Of a stretch of DNA of 17,131 nt, positions 1-6,763 are shown piece after piece. This DNA is from an uncultured Dehalococcoidia bacterium. Lineage in GTDB: Bacteria > Chloroflexota > Dehalococcoidia > Dehalococcoidales > UBA3254. The stretch covers positions 1-17,131 of the forward strand of contig CAITCX010000187.1 of NCBI GenBank assembly GCA_903890885.1. Direction: 5' to 3'. Both the position numbers and the translations under genes were made by a program. Under the pieces are notes generated by a model. That model was not told the DNA's origin and did no database searches. It worked only from the letters and a program-made list of their open reading frames with translations. Each line of letters opens with the position of its first letter. Within the stretch, counting starts at the first letter, position 1.

Positions 1-730
1 GAGATGAACTGACACCCATGCCCTGCCGCTGGCCTATCGTATAAAAGGCCAGGCCTTTATGCTGCCCTATCACCTTGCCGTCTGTATTCACAATCTCTCC
101 CGGCTTAGCCAACAGGCGGTCAGCCAAAAAAGCCCGGCTATCGTTATCAGGGATAAAACAAATGTCCTGGCTCTCGCGTTTTTCGGCTGCGGGCAAACCC
201 AGGCCAGTCGCCATCTTTTTAACCTCTGCTTTAAGCATACCCCCCACTGGAAAGAGTACACTGGCCAATTCTTTTTGCCCTAATACATGCAGAAAATACG
301 ACTGGTCTTTGGATGTGTCTCTACCCTTTTTAAGTAAATAAACGCTGCCGGATTTTTCAATACTGGCATAATGGCCTGTCGCCATATAATCGCCGCCTAG
401 CTCTTTGATTCTCTCCAGCAGCAGACCGAATTTGATCTTCCGGTTGCATTGAACGCAGGGATTAGGCGTTCTCCCGTTTTCGTACTCACGGCAAAACGGC
501 TCAATGATACGATCTGAAAACTCGGTTTCCAAATTGTAGAAATGCAGGGGAATCTCCAGCATACTGCAGGTGTGTGCCAGTTCAGCGGCTGCTTTTTCCG
601 CCGCTTCTTTTGACCTGGGATAAAGCTGCAGATTAATCCCAGCCACCTCATAACCGGCCTCTTTTAAAAGGTGGGCGGAAACTGAGGAGTCTACTCCCCC
701 GCTCATGGCGATAAATACCCGCTGTGACAT
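1..730 (-). CDS. mnmA: tRNA-specific 2-thiouridylase MnmA (partial, C-terminus beyond window)
   Basis: MnmA activates U34 of tRNA-Lys, -Glu and -Gln with ATP and inserts sulfur to give 2-thiouridine in the wobble position. The frame is open from ATG 730 to the left edge: 243 codons of a family usually 350-370 residues long. Visible motifs are the PP-loop SGGVDSS (about residues 10-16), the NPCVQCN segment with the presumed nucleophilic Cys95, the conserved KDQSYFL near 141, and QDICF with the second catalytic Cys191 that would carry the persulfide. The reading then continues through GLAFYTIGQRQGMG, typical of the central domain. It diverges from the CPBP protease gene. There is no Shine-Dalgarno before the ATG; a TATAAT box ends 7 nt upstream, so the mRNA may be nearly leaderless. 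The identification is secure from the motifs. Confidence 0.96.
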   Translation of the reverse strand, partial: MSQRVFIAMSGGVDSSVSAHLLKEAGYEVAGINLQLYPRSKEAAEKAAAELAHTCSMLEIPLHFYNLETEFSDRIIEPFCREYENGRTPNPCVQCNRKIKFGLLLERIKELGGDYMATGHYASIEKSGSVYLLKKGRDTSKDQSYFLHVLGQKELASVLFPVGGMLKAEVKKMATGLGLPAAEKRESQDICFIPDNDSRAFLADRLLAKPGEIVNTDGKVIGQHKGLAFYTIGQRQGMGVSSS

Positions 731-737
731 CTCTCAT

Positions 738-767
738 ATTATAGGTGAAAGGCAACTCGCTCGTAAA
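738..767 (-). promoter_or_regulatory. Putative sigma-70 promoter of mnmA
   Basis: On the minus strand there is TTTACG (762-767), an 18-nt spacer and a perfect TATAAT (738-743). The predicted start of transcription falls at about 731, right against the mnmA ATG at 730. Sequence match only. Confidence 0.5.
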
Positions 768-790
768 ACCTCTTTGGAAACCACGGTGAG

Positions 791-820
791 TGGACTTCAT
801 CGTCTTTTAGTTGCTAAGAT
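791..820 (+). promoter_or_regulatory. Possible promoter of the CPBP protease gene
   Basis: TGGACT (791-796) and TAAGAT (815-820) are separated by 18 nt, about 45 nt before the start codon at 865. Both boxes are imperfect matches to the housekeeping consensus. The same TGGACT box appears before the transketolase gene. Confidence 0.3.
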
Positions 821-864
821 GTGAATAGTGGTTCTCCCCAAAATACCGACTGAAGGAGCCTGTG

Positions 865-1656
865 ATGCAAATAGAGGCAGTTCCGCCTCCTGTTGAAGAG
901 ATTAAGCCCCACCCCACCATTTGGAGCGGTTGGCCTACTGTCGGCTTCAGCGCCGCCATCTTTGGCGTCTTCTTCGCTGCTCAATCGCTGGTAACGATCA
1001 TTTTTCTGGCGGTTATGCTGGCAAAAAACCCCGCTCTTGATACCATTACCGAAATTGAGGACTTCGTAATGGGTCTTCAATCCAACGGTTTGCTTCTGTC
1101 TCTGGCTATCATAGTCTCCGGTATCTGCGGTTTTTTCTTCATTTGGTTATTCATTAAGGTTCGCCGCGGTTATTCGTTTGACGATTACCTGGAACTAAAG
1201 ATTCCCGGTTGGCGGACCTGGATCAGCGTGGCGGCAGTCATGGTAGCGCTATTCATTTTTTCTATTTTTATGGACCAGGCCCACACCGATACCAGCAGCC
1301 TCAAAGTAATGGCGGATGCTTACCTCTCAGCGGGGTGGACGCCAATATTCTGGATTGCTACCGTGGTCTTTGCGCCAGTGTTCGAAGAGAGCCTGTTTCG
1401 TGGTTTTTTGTTCGTTGGTTTGAGAAAATCCAGGGTTGGGCCGGTCTGGACAGTGGTTATTACCTCAGTTACCTTCGCCACTCTGCATTTACTGCAATAT
1501 GATTTTTTCAGCCTCACCATCATTCTGGCACTGGGCCTGGCTTTCGGCCTGGTCAGATTGTTCAGCAAATCGCTGTGGACTACCATCGTTATGCATTCTG
1601 CCTGGAACCTGATGACCATGATCAGCCTGACCCAATACGTTAACAGGTTAGGATAA
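865..1656 (+). CDS. CPBP family intramembrane metalloprotease
   Basis: This is a polytopic membrane protein of the CPBP (CAAX protease/bacteriocin-processing, Abi) family, glutamic-type intramembrane endopeptidases related to Rce1. From ATG 865 it has 263 residues. The hallmark EExxxR motif is EESLFR at 174-179, followed by conserved His208 (FATLH) and the MHSAWN motif with His244 and Asn248. Hydrophobic segments lie at roughly 24-52, 76-98, 118-136, 160-173, 192-210, 214-232 and 238-256. ATG 865 is preferred over GTG 862 because GAAGGAG (852-858) lies 6 nt before it. The first 20 residues are Pro/Glu-rich and probably cytoplasmic. It is transcribed alone, so context gives no substrate. Roles in this family include protein maturation, peptide immunity and regulated proteolysis; which applies here cannot be told. 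Confidence 0.9.
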   Translation: MQIEAVPPPVEEIKPHPTIWSGWPTVGFSAAIFGVFFAAQSLVTIIFLAVMLAKNPALDTITEIEDFVMGLQSNGLLLSLAIIVSGICGFFFIWLFIKVRRGYSFDDYLELKIPGWRTWISVAAVMVALFIFSIFMDQAHTDTSSLKVMADAYLSAGWTPIFWIATVVFAPVFEESLFRGFLFVGLRKSRVGPVWTVVITSVTFATLHLLQYDFFSLTIILALGLAFGLVRLFSKSLWTTIVMHSAWNLMTMISLTQYVNRLG

Positions 1657-1676
1657 TAGGGGTAACGGTATCTATT

Positions 1677-1691
1677 TGCCGGTAATCGGCA
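1677..1691. terminator. Small hairpin between convergent genes, possible weak terminator
   Basis: TGCCG-GTAAT-CGGCA forms a 5-bp stem in the 99-bp gap between the convergent CPBP and cysteine synthase genes. No real T-run follows on either strand, so terminator function is doubtful. Confidence 0.25.
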
Positions 1692-1755
1692 CCTATTTCA
1701 CTACATCTGTTGAGAAGATCTACTTAGAAACCCTAAAAATGGTATTCGTGACGCG

Positions 1756-2679
1756 TTACGGTGGACAGTGAGCGCAGATTGAACGGAAGAGAGAAGTGCT
1801 GAGGTAGCGGTCGCCTCTATCCGGCAGAAGCGTAACAATAATGCCCTTTTTCATGCCTTTAGCCAGGCGCAGAGCGCCCGCTACTGCCGCTCCACTGGAC
1901 ATGCCTACAAAGAGGCCTTCTTTAACCGCCAGCAAGCGCGAAGTCTCGAAAGCTTCCTCGTCCTCTACGGTAACCTTTTCATCCAGGGAGAGCGCATTAT
2001 ATATCTTGGGCACGATGGCTTCGGTCATATTCTTGAGACCCTGGATGGAATGACCCACCGTTGGCTCAATCCCGACGATTTTAACAGAGGGTTTCTTTTC
2101 TTTAAGATAGCGCCCCACGCCCATTAACGTTCCGGTAGTGCCCATGCCGGCAGCAAAAACGTCCACATCTCCACCGGTCTGTGAAAATATTTCCGGTCCT
2201 GTAGTGAAATAGTGCGCCAGAGTATTACCCAAATTACTGAATTGATCGGGTAAAAAATAATTGTCCGGGTCCCGGTCTACAAATTCTCTGGCCCGTTTGA
2301 TGGCTCCATCAGTGACTTCTCCGGCGGGGGTTAAAACCAGATCGGCGCCAAAGGCCTCCAGCACACGGCGGCGTTCCTGACTGACGCATTCCGGCATGAA
2401 AAGCTTGACCTTATAACCCTTGATGGCCCCTATCATGGCCAGGGCAATGCCCATATTGCCAGAGGTGGCTTCTACGATAGTCTTCTTTTTGGTCAGCGCG
2501 CCGCTTTCTTCACCTTGCTTGATCATGAAAAGGGCTGCGCGGTCCTTAACCGACCCGCCTGGATTGCTGCCCTCCACTTTTGCCAGAACCTTGACTGCCG
2601 GATTTGGATTGAGATTGACCAGTTCTACCAGGGGGGTGTTGCCTATAGCATCCAACAAACCGAATTGGGAAGTTTTCAT
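1756..2679 (-). CDS. cysM: PLP-dependent cysteine synthase (O-acetylserine sulfhydrylase, CysK/CysM type)
   Basis: The enzyme makes L-cysteine from O-acetylserine (or an O-phosphoserine-like donor) and sulfide in the cytoplasm, using pyridoxal phosphate. The 307-residue length fits the family. Visible are GNTPLVEL at 13-20, the PLP-lysine motif GGSVKDR with Lys45, the substrate loop ATSGNMGI at 71-78, the PLP phosphate-binding loop AGMGTTGT at 177-184, VGMSSGAA at 258-265, and PDRGDRYLST near the C-terminus. It ends in an unusual CAHCPP tail with a CxxC pair (Cys302, Cys305). A weak Shine-Dalgarno (AGGCGG) precedes ATG 2679, and its own promoter lies upstream, so it need not be co-transcribed with the RsbRD-like gene. 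The symbol is by resemblance: CysK, CysM and even cystathionine beta-synthase-like activity cannot be separated by eye. Cysteine supply also serves the sulfur relay used by MnmA. Confidence 0.93.
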   Translation of the reverse strand: MKTSQFGLLDAIGNTPLVELVNLNPNPAVKVLAKVEGSNPGGSVKDRAALFMIKQGEESGALTKKKTIVEATSGNMGIALAMIGAIKGYKVKLFMPECVSQERRRVLEAFGADLVLTPAGEVTDGAIKRAREFVDRDPDNYFLPDQFSNLGNTLAHYFTTGPEIFSQTGGDVDVFAAGMGTTGTLMGVGRYLKEKKPSVKIVGIEPTVGHSIQGLKNMTEAIVPKIYNALSLDEKVTVEDEEAFETSRLLAVKEGLFVGMSSGAAVAGALRLAKGMKKGIIVTLLPDRGDRYLSTSLFRSICAHCPP

Positions 2680-2718
2680 CTTGGCCGCCTAGCTGTTAAT
2701 TTTGTATGGTTCCCGCAC

Positions 2719-2748
2719 AGTTTAAGGCATTTTGAGGAAAGCGGTCAA
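2719..2748 (-). promoter_or_regulatory. Putative promoter of the cysteine synthase gene
   Basis: On the minus strand TTGACC (2743-2748), an 18-nt spacer and TAAACT (2719-2724) lie 40 nt before the start codon. The -35 box matches the consensus in 5 of 6 positions. Confidence 0.5.
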
Positions 2749-2846
2749 GGCAACACGCAAAAAACTCACCAGGATTACTAAACAAAATCACCTTGACCCT
2801 GGCTCAATTAAACAAACGCGGCGGCCTGCGAAAATATTTTACCGGT

Positions 2847-3350
2847 CTAAGACAGTGGCAACTGCCTGGAAAAACCCGCTTGAGGCGGCTTGCCTATTCT
2901 AGTTGCCAATTCCCGATATTTTCGGGTGGTGATATAGGTGGCATAATCAAAGACCAGCAAGATGCGGTTAGTGCTATTAACATAATTATACATATCTGTC
3001 ATATTCAGATCGAAAAGGGCCTGCGCATCCGCATACAGCCAGATGTGCCGCCTTGCCAAAATCAAACCGTATACTACCTCTTCCAGGGGAATACCTCTGG
3101 CATAAAATTCCTCGACAAAACCGCCCACATCCAGGGCATGCTCTACAGCTTTATAGCAATCGTCAGCGAAAAACATTTTCTCCATGTTTTCATACAGGGT
3201 ATTAACATGTCGCAGGCTGCTTTCTTTAGGCATTTGTCGCCAGGAAACGGTCCGTGGATTGGTACTGAGAGCTTTATACCACTCCTCCGCAATCTGTGCC
3301 CCATGCAGTTCGCAAAAATCCATTAGTTTGTCTACAATTGCTTTTTGCAT
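2847..3350 (-). CDS. RsbRD_N-like stand-alone sensory domain protein
   Basis: A 167-residue soluble protein, predicted almost wholly helical, with no signal peptide or membrane segment. Its start resembles the N-terminal globin-like domain of RsbR/RsbRD stressosome co-antagonists (Pfam RsbRD_N): a helix leading to IAEEWYKAL near 20-28, then FVEEFYARGIPLEEVVYGLILARRH around 80-100, a pattern common in that domain. No STAS domain, histidine kinase or other output follows, so it is the sensory module alone. A good Shine-Dalgarno (AAAGGAG) precedes ATG 3350. A promoter with an inverted repeat at the predicted transcription start suggests a dedicated repressor or activator. The family call rests on pattern memory, not a search; the alternative is an uncharacterised helical protein. 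Confidence 0.6.
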   Translation of the reverse strand: MQKAIVDKLMDFCELHGAQIAEEWYKALSTNPRTVSWRQMPKESSLRHVNTLYENMEKMFFADDCYKAVEHALDVGGFVEEFYARGIPLEEVVYGLILARRHIWLYADAQALFDLNMTDMYNYVNSTNRILLVFDYATYITTRKYRELATRIGKPPQAGFSRQLPLS

Positions 3351-3420
3351 CAGTCCTCTCCTTTCTCCCTTTCAAGGGATTCGACTAATTTTTGTTAACC
3401 TCCGCCCGCTCTATGATCGT

Positions 3421-3446
3421 ATAGACCTGACTTATACGTGGTCTAT
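3421..3446. repeat. Inverted repeat at the transcription start of the RsbRD-like gene (candidate operator)
   Basis: ATAGACC (3421-3427) and GGTCTAT (3440-3446) are perfect 7-bp arms around a 12-nt spacer. They sit 4 bp downstream of the minus-strand TATAAT at 3450-3455, covering the expected +1, a usual place for a repressor site. Confidence 0.45.
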
Positions 3447-3449
3447 AAT

Positions 3450-3480
3450 ATTATATCACTTTAATGTTGAAAAATATCAA
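3450..3480 (-). promoter_or_regulatory. Putative promoter of the RsbRD-like gene
   Basis: On the minus strand TTGATA (3475-3480), a 19-nt spacer and a perfect TATAAT (3450-3455) lie about 100 nt before ATG 3350. The spacer is 1-2 nt longer than ideal. The rest of the 358-bp gap to the tRNA gene holds a short palindrome (3492-3507) and A+T-rich sequence, with no gene that I can support. Confidence 0.45.
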
Positions 3481-3708
3481 GTAAAACCGGCCTGTTTTAA
3501 AAAACAGTAGAACATTTACCGAACGAGTACAGGTTCCGTGTTCTGGTTTTATAGATGACAATTTGTTATGATGTGGATAGTAAAATTAAATTTGAAGCCA
3601 TTTAAACTCAATTCAATAGATATTTTATGATCGTGGTTTACGCCGGATTGCCAGGTTTTAACAGCGCTTTCCGGTGCTATTTTGCAATTATGCCAAGAGG
3701 ATTTTCCT

Positions 3709-3790
3709 GGGGAAGTGCTGGAATTGGCAGACAGCCTGGACTTAGAATCCAGTGCCGCGAGGCGTGAGGGTTCAAATCCCTCCTTCCCCA
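3709..3790 (+). tRNA. tRNA-Leu (anticodon UAG)
   Basis: A complete 82-nt class II tRNA. The acceptor arms GGGGAAG (3709-3715) and CTTCCCC (3783-3789) pair perfectly, with discriminator A at 3790. The D-stem CTG/CAG is 3718-3720 with 3732-3734. The anticodon stem CTGGA/TCCAG (3736-3740, 3748-3752) encloses loop CTTAGAA with anticodon TAG at 3743-3745. A long variable arm (GCC/GGC stem) at 3753-3765 marks it as leucine. The T-arm is GAGGG-TTCAAAT-CCCTC (3766-3782). It reads CUN codons, chiefly CUA. The 3' CCA is not encoded and must be added enzymatically. No clear promoter or terminator stands out. Confidence 0.98.
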
Positions 3791-3971
3791 CTTAACAAAT
3801 AGATATTGTTGTGTTTAAACTTCTTTAACATTCGAGAAAATGACTCTGTAAAAATATCTGTGAGGCCAACTCCGCAAGGAGACCCCTTTTTGTGCGCCGT
3901 TAAAATCAGCAAACCCCAATATAAAATTGTCGAGGAACTAATAACCGGCACTCCGCTCTGCTAAACAATTA

Positions 3972-3977
3972 TATAAT
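3972..3977 (+). promoter_or_regulatory. -10 box before the nitroreductase gene
   Basis: A perfect TATAAT lies 20 nt before ATG 3997, but I see no convincing -35 box 16-18 nt upstream. It overlaps an earlier in-frame ATG (3976), which argues that translation starts at 3997. Confidence 0.35.
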
Positions 3978-3996
3978 GTCATTATGGAGGGTTTAT

Positions 3997-4710
3997 ATGA
4001 AATACGAAGATTTACTAGAACTGGCCAAGAACCGCCGCAGCATCCGCAGGTTTAAACCCGATCCGATCCCCAACGAGTACATTGATAAAATCATTGAGGT
4101 CGCACATTGGGCACCTTCGGGTTTTAACCAGCAACCCTGGGAATTTGTGGTTATTAAAAAACCTGAATTAAAAAAACAAATCAGCGACTATTGTAAAGAG
4201 CAATTACTGCTGGGACACAAGATGAATGCCGCTATAGATCCTACGCTGAAAGTGCCGGATTCCATACATGCTATGGAGACTGAAGGCGGCAATTTTAGTG
4301 TAGCGCCCGTTTTTATCCTGTTGCTGGGCGATCACCGCAGCATTCAATTAATGCCCTCTTCACACCAATATGGAACGGAGTATTTGAACAATACCTTCAA
4401 TGCCGGGTTGACCTGCAGTTTCTTGTATATGCAGCTGGCTGCCACCACCCTTGGACTCGCCTCCCAGTGGCTTTCGGCAGTCCAGGCACCCTATGTCAGC
4501 TTCATGGTTAAGGAACTGTTAGGCATCCCCAAATACCTCAACATCTATGATATGATGGCACTGGGCTTTCCTGCGGCCCAACCAAAGCCTCGCACCATTC
4601 GTAACGTAGTTAAAATGTTGCATCATGATTATTGCGGCCCTGGCGCTTTCCGCAGCGACGCAGACGTACTGGAATACATCCAGCAAACCCGGGGAGTGGT
4701 TGAACCTTAA
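3997..4710 (+). CDS. Nitroreductase family protein (FMN-dependent)
   Basis: A cytoplasmic flavoenzyme of the nitroreductase superfamily, 237 residues from ATG 3997. The N-terminal NRRSIRRFKPDPIP (12-25) is the FMN phosphate-binding segment. AHWAPSGFNQQPWEFVVI (36-53) is the second FMN-contact region. FLYMQLAATTLGLASQW (142-158) is the conserved dimer-core helix, and ALGFPAAQPKPR (188-199) closes the flavin site. Start 3997 is chosen over 3976 because GGAGG (3986-3990) lies 6 nt ahead and the upstream ATG overlaps a -10 box. A central stretch (about 60-125) is longer than in minimal members and may shape the substrate pocket. Members reduce nitroaromatics, quinones or enones, or act as dehalogenases or in cofactor synthesis; the substrate cannot be told. 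It is monocistronic, ended by a strong hairpin. Confidence 0.9.
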   Translation: MKYEDLLELAKNRRSIRRFKPDPIPNEYIDKIIEVAHWAPSGFNQQPWEFVVIKKPELKKQISDYCKEQLLLGHKMNAAIDPTLKVPDSIHAMETEGGNFSVAPVFILLLGDHRSIQLMPSSHQYGTEYLNNTFNAGLTCSFLYMQLAATTLGLASQWLSAVQAPYVSFMVKELLGIPKYLNIYDMMALGFPAAQPKPRTIRNVVKMLHHDYCGPGAFRSDADVLEYIQQTRGVVEP

Positions 4711-4719
4711 GCATAACAA

Positions 4720-4767
4720 GGCAGGGCAGTTGTTGTAATAACTGCCCTGCCTGTTTTGTAGATTTTT
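4720..4767 (+). terminator. Rho-independent terminator after the nitroreductase gene
   Basis: A perfect 12-bp stem, GGCAGGGCAGTT (4720-4731) with AACTGCCCTGCC (4740-4751), has an 8-nt loop and is followed on the plus strand by the T-rich tract TGTTTTGTAGATTTTT. It lies 9 nt after the nitroreductase stop and 28 nt beyond the stop of the convergent VWA gene, so the hairpin may also serve the minus strand, where the T-run is poor. Confidence 0.9.
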
Positions 4768-4779
4768 AATAATTGTTTT

Positions 4780-6681
4780 TTATTTGCTTAGCATATTCAA
4801 AATGTTCATTTCCTGCTTCAAGTCATTGTCTCCTATAGCCCTCATTTCTGAATTAAAGTAGCTCGCGAAGTCACTGAAGATTCGGTCGTACAATCCGCTG
4901 ACCCTTAACGGCAGCGACTGTCTTTCCCACTGGCCGTTGTTTTCAATCGGGATGCTGATGCCGGTGTCTGCGTTGATGCAGGGATCCCAGGGCCGGGGGT
5001 AGGCAACATGCTGCCGTTCATCGATCATCCAGTTCTTGAGCAGAGCGGCATACCGGCTCAACAAGACGCCCTTCCGAATGCCGGTATTTTCAAAGTACTC
5101 AGGTTGGGTGGTTTCCAGGTTAATCGTCTGCTCATCGCCATCGGTGCGCCCGTTGCGGTCTTCATATGAAGTTCTTAGATAAATCGACGAGTTGGAAATT
5201 GAAGAGGTTTTCTTCAATTTCAATAAAACCAGACCGCCGCGCGTCTCTCCACCCTGGCTCTTGGAGGCGAAGAGGGTATTGATCTTCATCAAACGGCCGC
5301 TTGATTCATCTGCTTCCGGACTGCCGAAGACCTTCTCGACACGCCATCCGCGAGACTCGAAATTGAGCGAAAGATTGAAAACCAGAGGCGTCACCATGTA
5401 GTCGAATTCCTCTTCTACTCTTTGGCGGAACTGGCTGGGGGAATGCACGGAATAATAATTGGCTCCCCTGATCTTGGAAATCTGCTCTATCAGGTCTGAA
5501 TTAAAATCCACACCTATACCGATAAAAGTGGTGTAAATGTGCTGGTCGGCATCATCCTGCACCGTTGAGGCCAAACCGCTGCTGCTGAAATCACCTGTAT
5601 TAGGCTGGGCATCGGTCAGGACGATAATGCGGTTTTCGTACTCAGAGCTGTTTGCCCCGGAGAACCTGCTGATTTGCTTGGAGGCCATTGCCAGACCGGC
5701 CTCCAGGTTAGTACTGCCGCCGGGAGTGATGTTGCGGACATCTTCTTTAACCTTCCACATATCAGAGCGGTTGACGAAATCCATGGATTGTTCCACCCTG
5801 GCCGAAGTATTAAAGGTCACTATGGCAAAACGATCGTTGCTGGTCAACTGGTCAAGGATGCTGACCACTGACTCGTTGGCGCTTTGCATTTTAGAGGAAC
5901 GGTTGATTCCCTCTTCAGAATAAGCATCCACCTGCCTGCCGTTTTGATCGTAATAATATTTATTGTATTGCTCATTCATAGAGCCGGAAGTATCCAGCAC
6001 AATTACCAGGTTGAGAGCTTTTCTCTGAAAATCTGACTCTTTCAGACCGGAGTTCAGACCGACTGAGAGATAGTATTCAGTCTGGTGAGAAAGGGGGTCG
6101 CGGGTAACAGCAAAACTATAGGAAGGGCTGTAAAGCTTGTTGGTAGGTTTGGAGGCCCCGGTATCAAAATAATAATCGTAAAAAAGCCCCTCATAGGTCA
6201 CATCGGTAGGCAGAGGCAGATAGTTGTTGCCGATATTTTCCCGGAAATTGCTTATATCCTTGGCTCCACCAGCCGCCAGGCCGATGGTATTACCGGGAGC
6301 AGCCGCCGCAGCACCTCCCGCAAATCCTTGTGGAGCAGGCATAGCTGCCCCAGCCTGGGCAGATCCTCCGCCTCTTGAGCTATCAGAAAAAGCAGGGGCT
6401 GAACCAGGGGCTGCGGGTACGTTAGGGACTGGGCCAGGAACAACGATCGTGGCAGGAGGGGGAATGCTCATGGATGGCCGCGCCACGGTTGTAGAAGGAG
6501 CAGGTACGTGAGAAAATGTGGTAGGGACAGGGACTACGGGCGCAACAGTGGGTGCTGTAGCAATGCTCGTTGCTGGCCGCGGCACCGTTGTCGTCAACGA
6601 AGGTGCCACACTAGAACAACCACCGAAAACCACGACGGCCGCCAGCATGACTGCCAGAATTGATAACGTTAGCTTTTTCAT
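4780..6681 (-). CDS. VWA-domain surface lipoprotein (YfbK-like)
   Basis: An exported 633-residue lipoprotein. A lysine-led signal peptide ends in a lipobox (VFGGC) with Cys22. Residues 24-140 are a Pro/Thr/Ala/Val-rich, then Gly/Ala-rich linker without folded character. A segment at about 150-220 resembles the domain preceding VWA in YfbK-type proteins (YSFAVTRDPL...). The VWA domain (about 222-425) keeps a full MIDAS metal site: DTSGSM with Asp230, Thr324 in GGSTN, Asp357 in LTDAQ. The C-terminal 430-633 matches the DUF3520-like tail of that family (FESRGWRVEKVFG, RYAALLKNW). MIDAS VWA domains bind protein ligands through a divalent metal. AAAGGAGG precedes ATG 6681. It follows the ECF sigma and membrane anti-sigma genes and has its own copy of the ECF-type promoter, so it is probably a main target of that sigma factor. 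Ligand unknown. Confidence 0.88.
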   Translation of the reverse strand: MKKLTLSILAVMLAAVVVFGGCSSVAPSLTTTVPRPATSIATAPTVAPVVPVPTTFSHVPAPSTTVARPSMSIPPPATIVVPGPVPNVPAAPGSAPAFSDSSRGGGSAQAGAAMPAPQGFAGGAAAAAPGNTIGLAAGGAKDISNFRENIGNNYLPLPTDVTYEGLFYDYYFDTGASKPTNKLYSPSYSFAVTRDPLSHQTEYYLSVGLNSGLKESDFQRKALNLVIVLDTSGSMNEQYNKYYYDQNGRQVDAYSEEGINRSSKMQSANESVVSILDQLTSNDRFAIVTFNTSARVEQSMDFVNRSDMWKVKEDVRNITPGGSTNLEAGLAMASKQISRFSGANSSEYENRIIVLTDAQPNTGDFSSSGLASTVQDDADQHIYTTFIGIGVDFNSDLIEQISKIRGANYYSVHSPSQFRQRVEEEFDYMVTPLVFNLSLNFESRGWRVEKVFGSPEADESSGRLMKINTLFASKSQGGETRGGLVLLKLKKTSSISNSSIYLRTSYEDRNGRTDGDEQTINLETTQPEYFENTGIRKGVLLSRYAALLKNWMIDERQHVAYPRPWDPCINADTGISIPIENNGQWERQSLPLRVSGLYDRIFSDFASYFNSEMRAIGDNDLKQEMNILNMLSK

Positions 6682-6729
6682 TGAAGTCCTCCTTTAAGAG
6701 CGACAGTTTTTTCGCTGTCTTTGATAATA

Positions 6730-6757
6730 TATACGGGGAAAAGAGAAAAGTATTACA
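6730..6757 (-). promoter_or_regulatory. ECF-type promoter before the VWA lipoprotein gene
   Basis: On the minus strand TGTAATAC (6750-6757), 14 nt, CGTATA (6730-6735). Written as TGTAAT-N16-CGTATA this has the layout of the B. subtilis sigma-W consensus (TGAAAC-N16-CGTA). The same two boxes with the same spacing lie before the sigma gene at 8248-8275. The expected start (about 6723) gives a leader of some 40 nt that begins with a short hairpin (GACAG/CTGTC, 6702-6719). Confidence 0.75.
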
Positions 6758-6763
6758 ATCTTT

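Noticed and set aside
397..651. 84-codon minus-strand frame within mnmA
   Set aside because: It is an out-of-frame shadow; the continuous frame from 730 to the left edge carries all MnmA motifs, so there is no frameshift.
2855..2900. Hairpins with a T-run (CCGC-CTCAA-GCGG-GTTTTT, minus strand) at the end of the RsbRD-like gene
   Set aside because: They lie inside the coding sequence with a stem of only 4 bp; probably codon-level chance.
2793..3326. 177-codon plus-strand frame opposite the RsbRD-like gene
   Set aside because: Antisense shadow with no ribosome site; the minus-strand frame has a strong Shine-Dalgarno and promoter.
3709..3790. tRNA-Leu as an integration (att) site for an island
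   Set aside because: No repeat of the tRNA 3' end is present elsewhere in the window and no integrase or mobile gene is near.
3549..3791. 80-codon minus-strand frame beginning MGKEGFEPSRLAALDSKS
   Set aside because: Its start is the antisense of tRNA-Leu, a well-known spurious translation seen in many databases; nothing else supports it.
3870..3891. CTCC-GCAA-GGAG hairpin followed by ACCCCTTTTT after the tRNA gene
   Set aside because: A 4-bp stem with five bases before the T-run is too weak to call a terminator.
6085..6511. Plus-strand open frames rich in Ala, Pro and Gly
   Set aside because: They are antisense to the low-complexity stalk of the VWA lipoprotein, whose biased codons leave few stops on the opposite strand.
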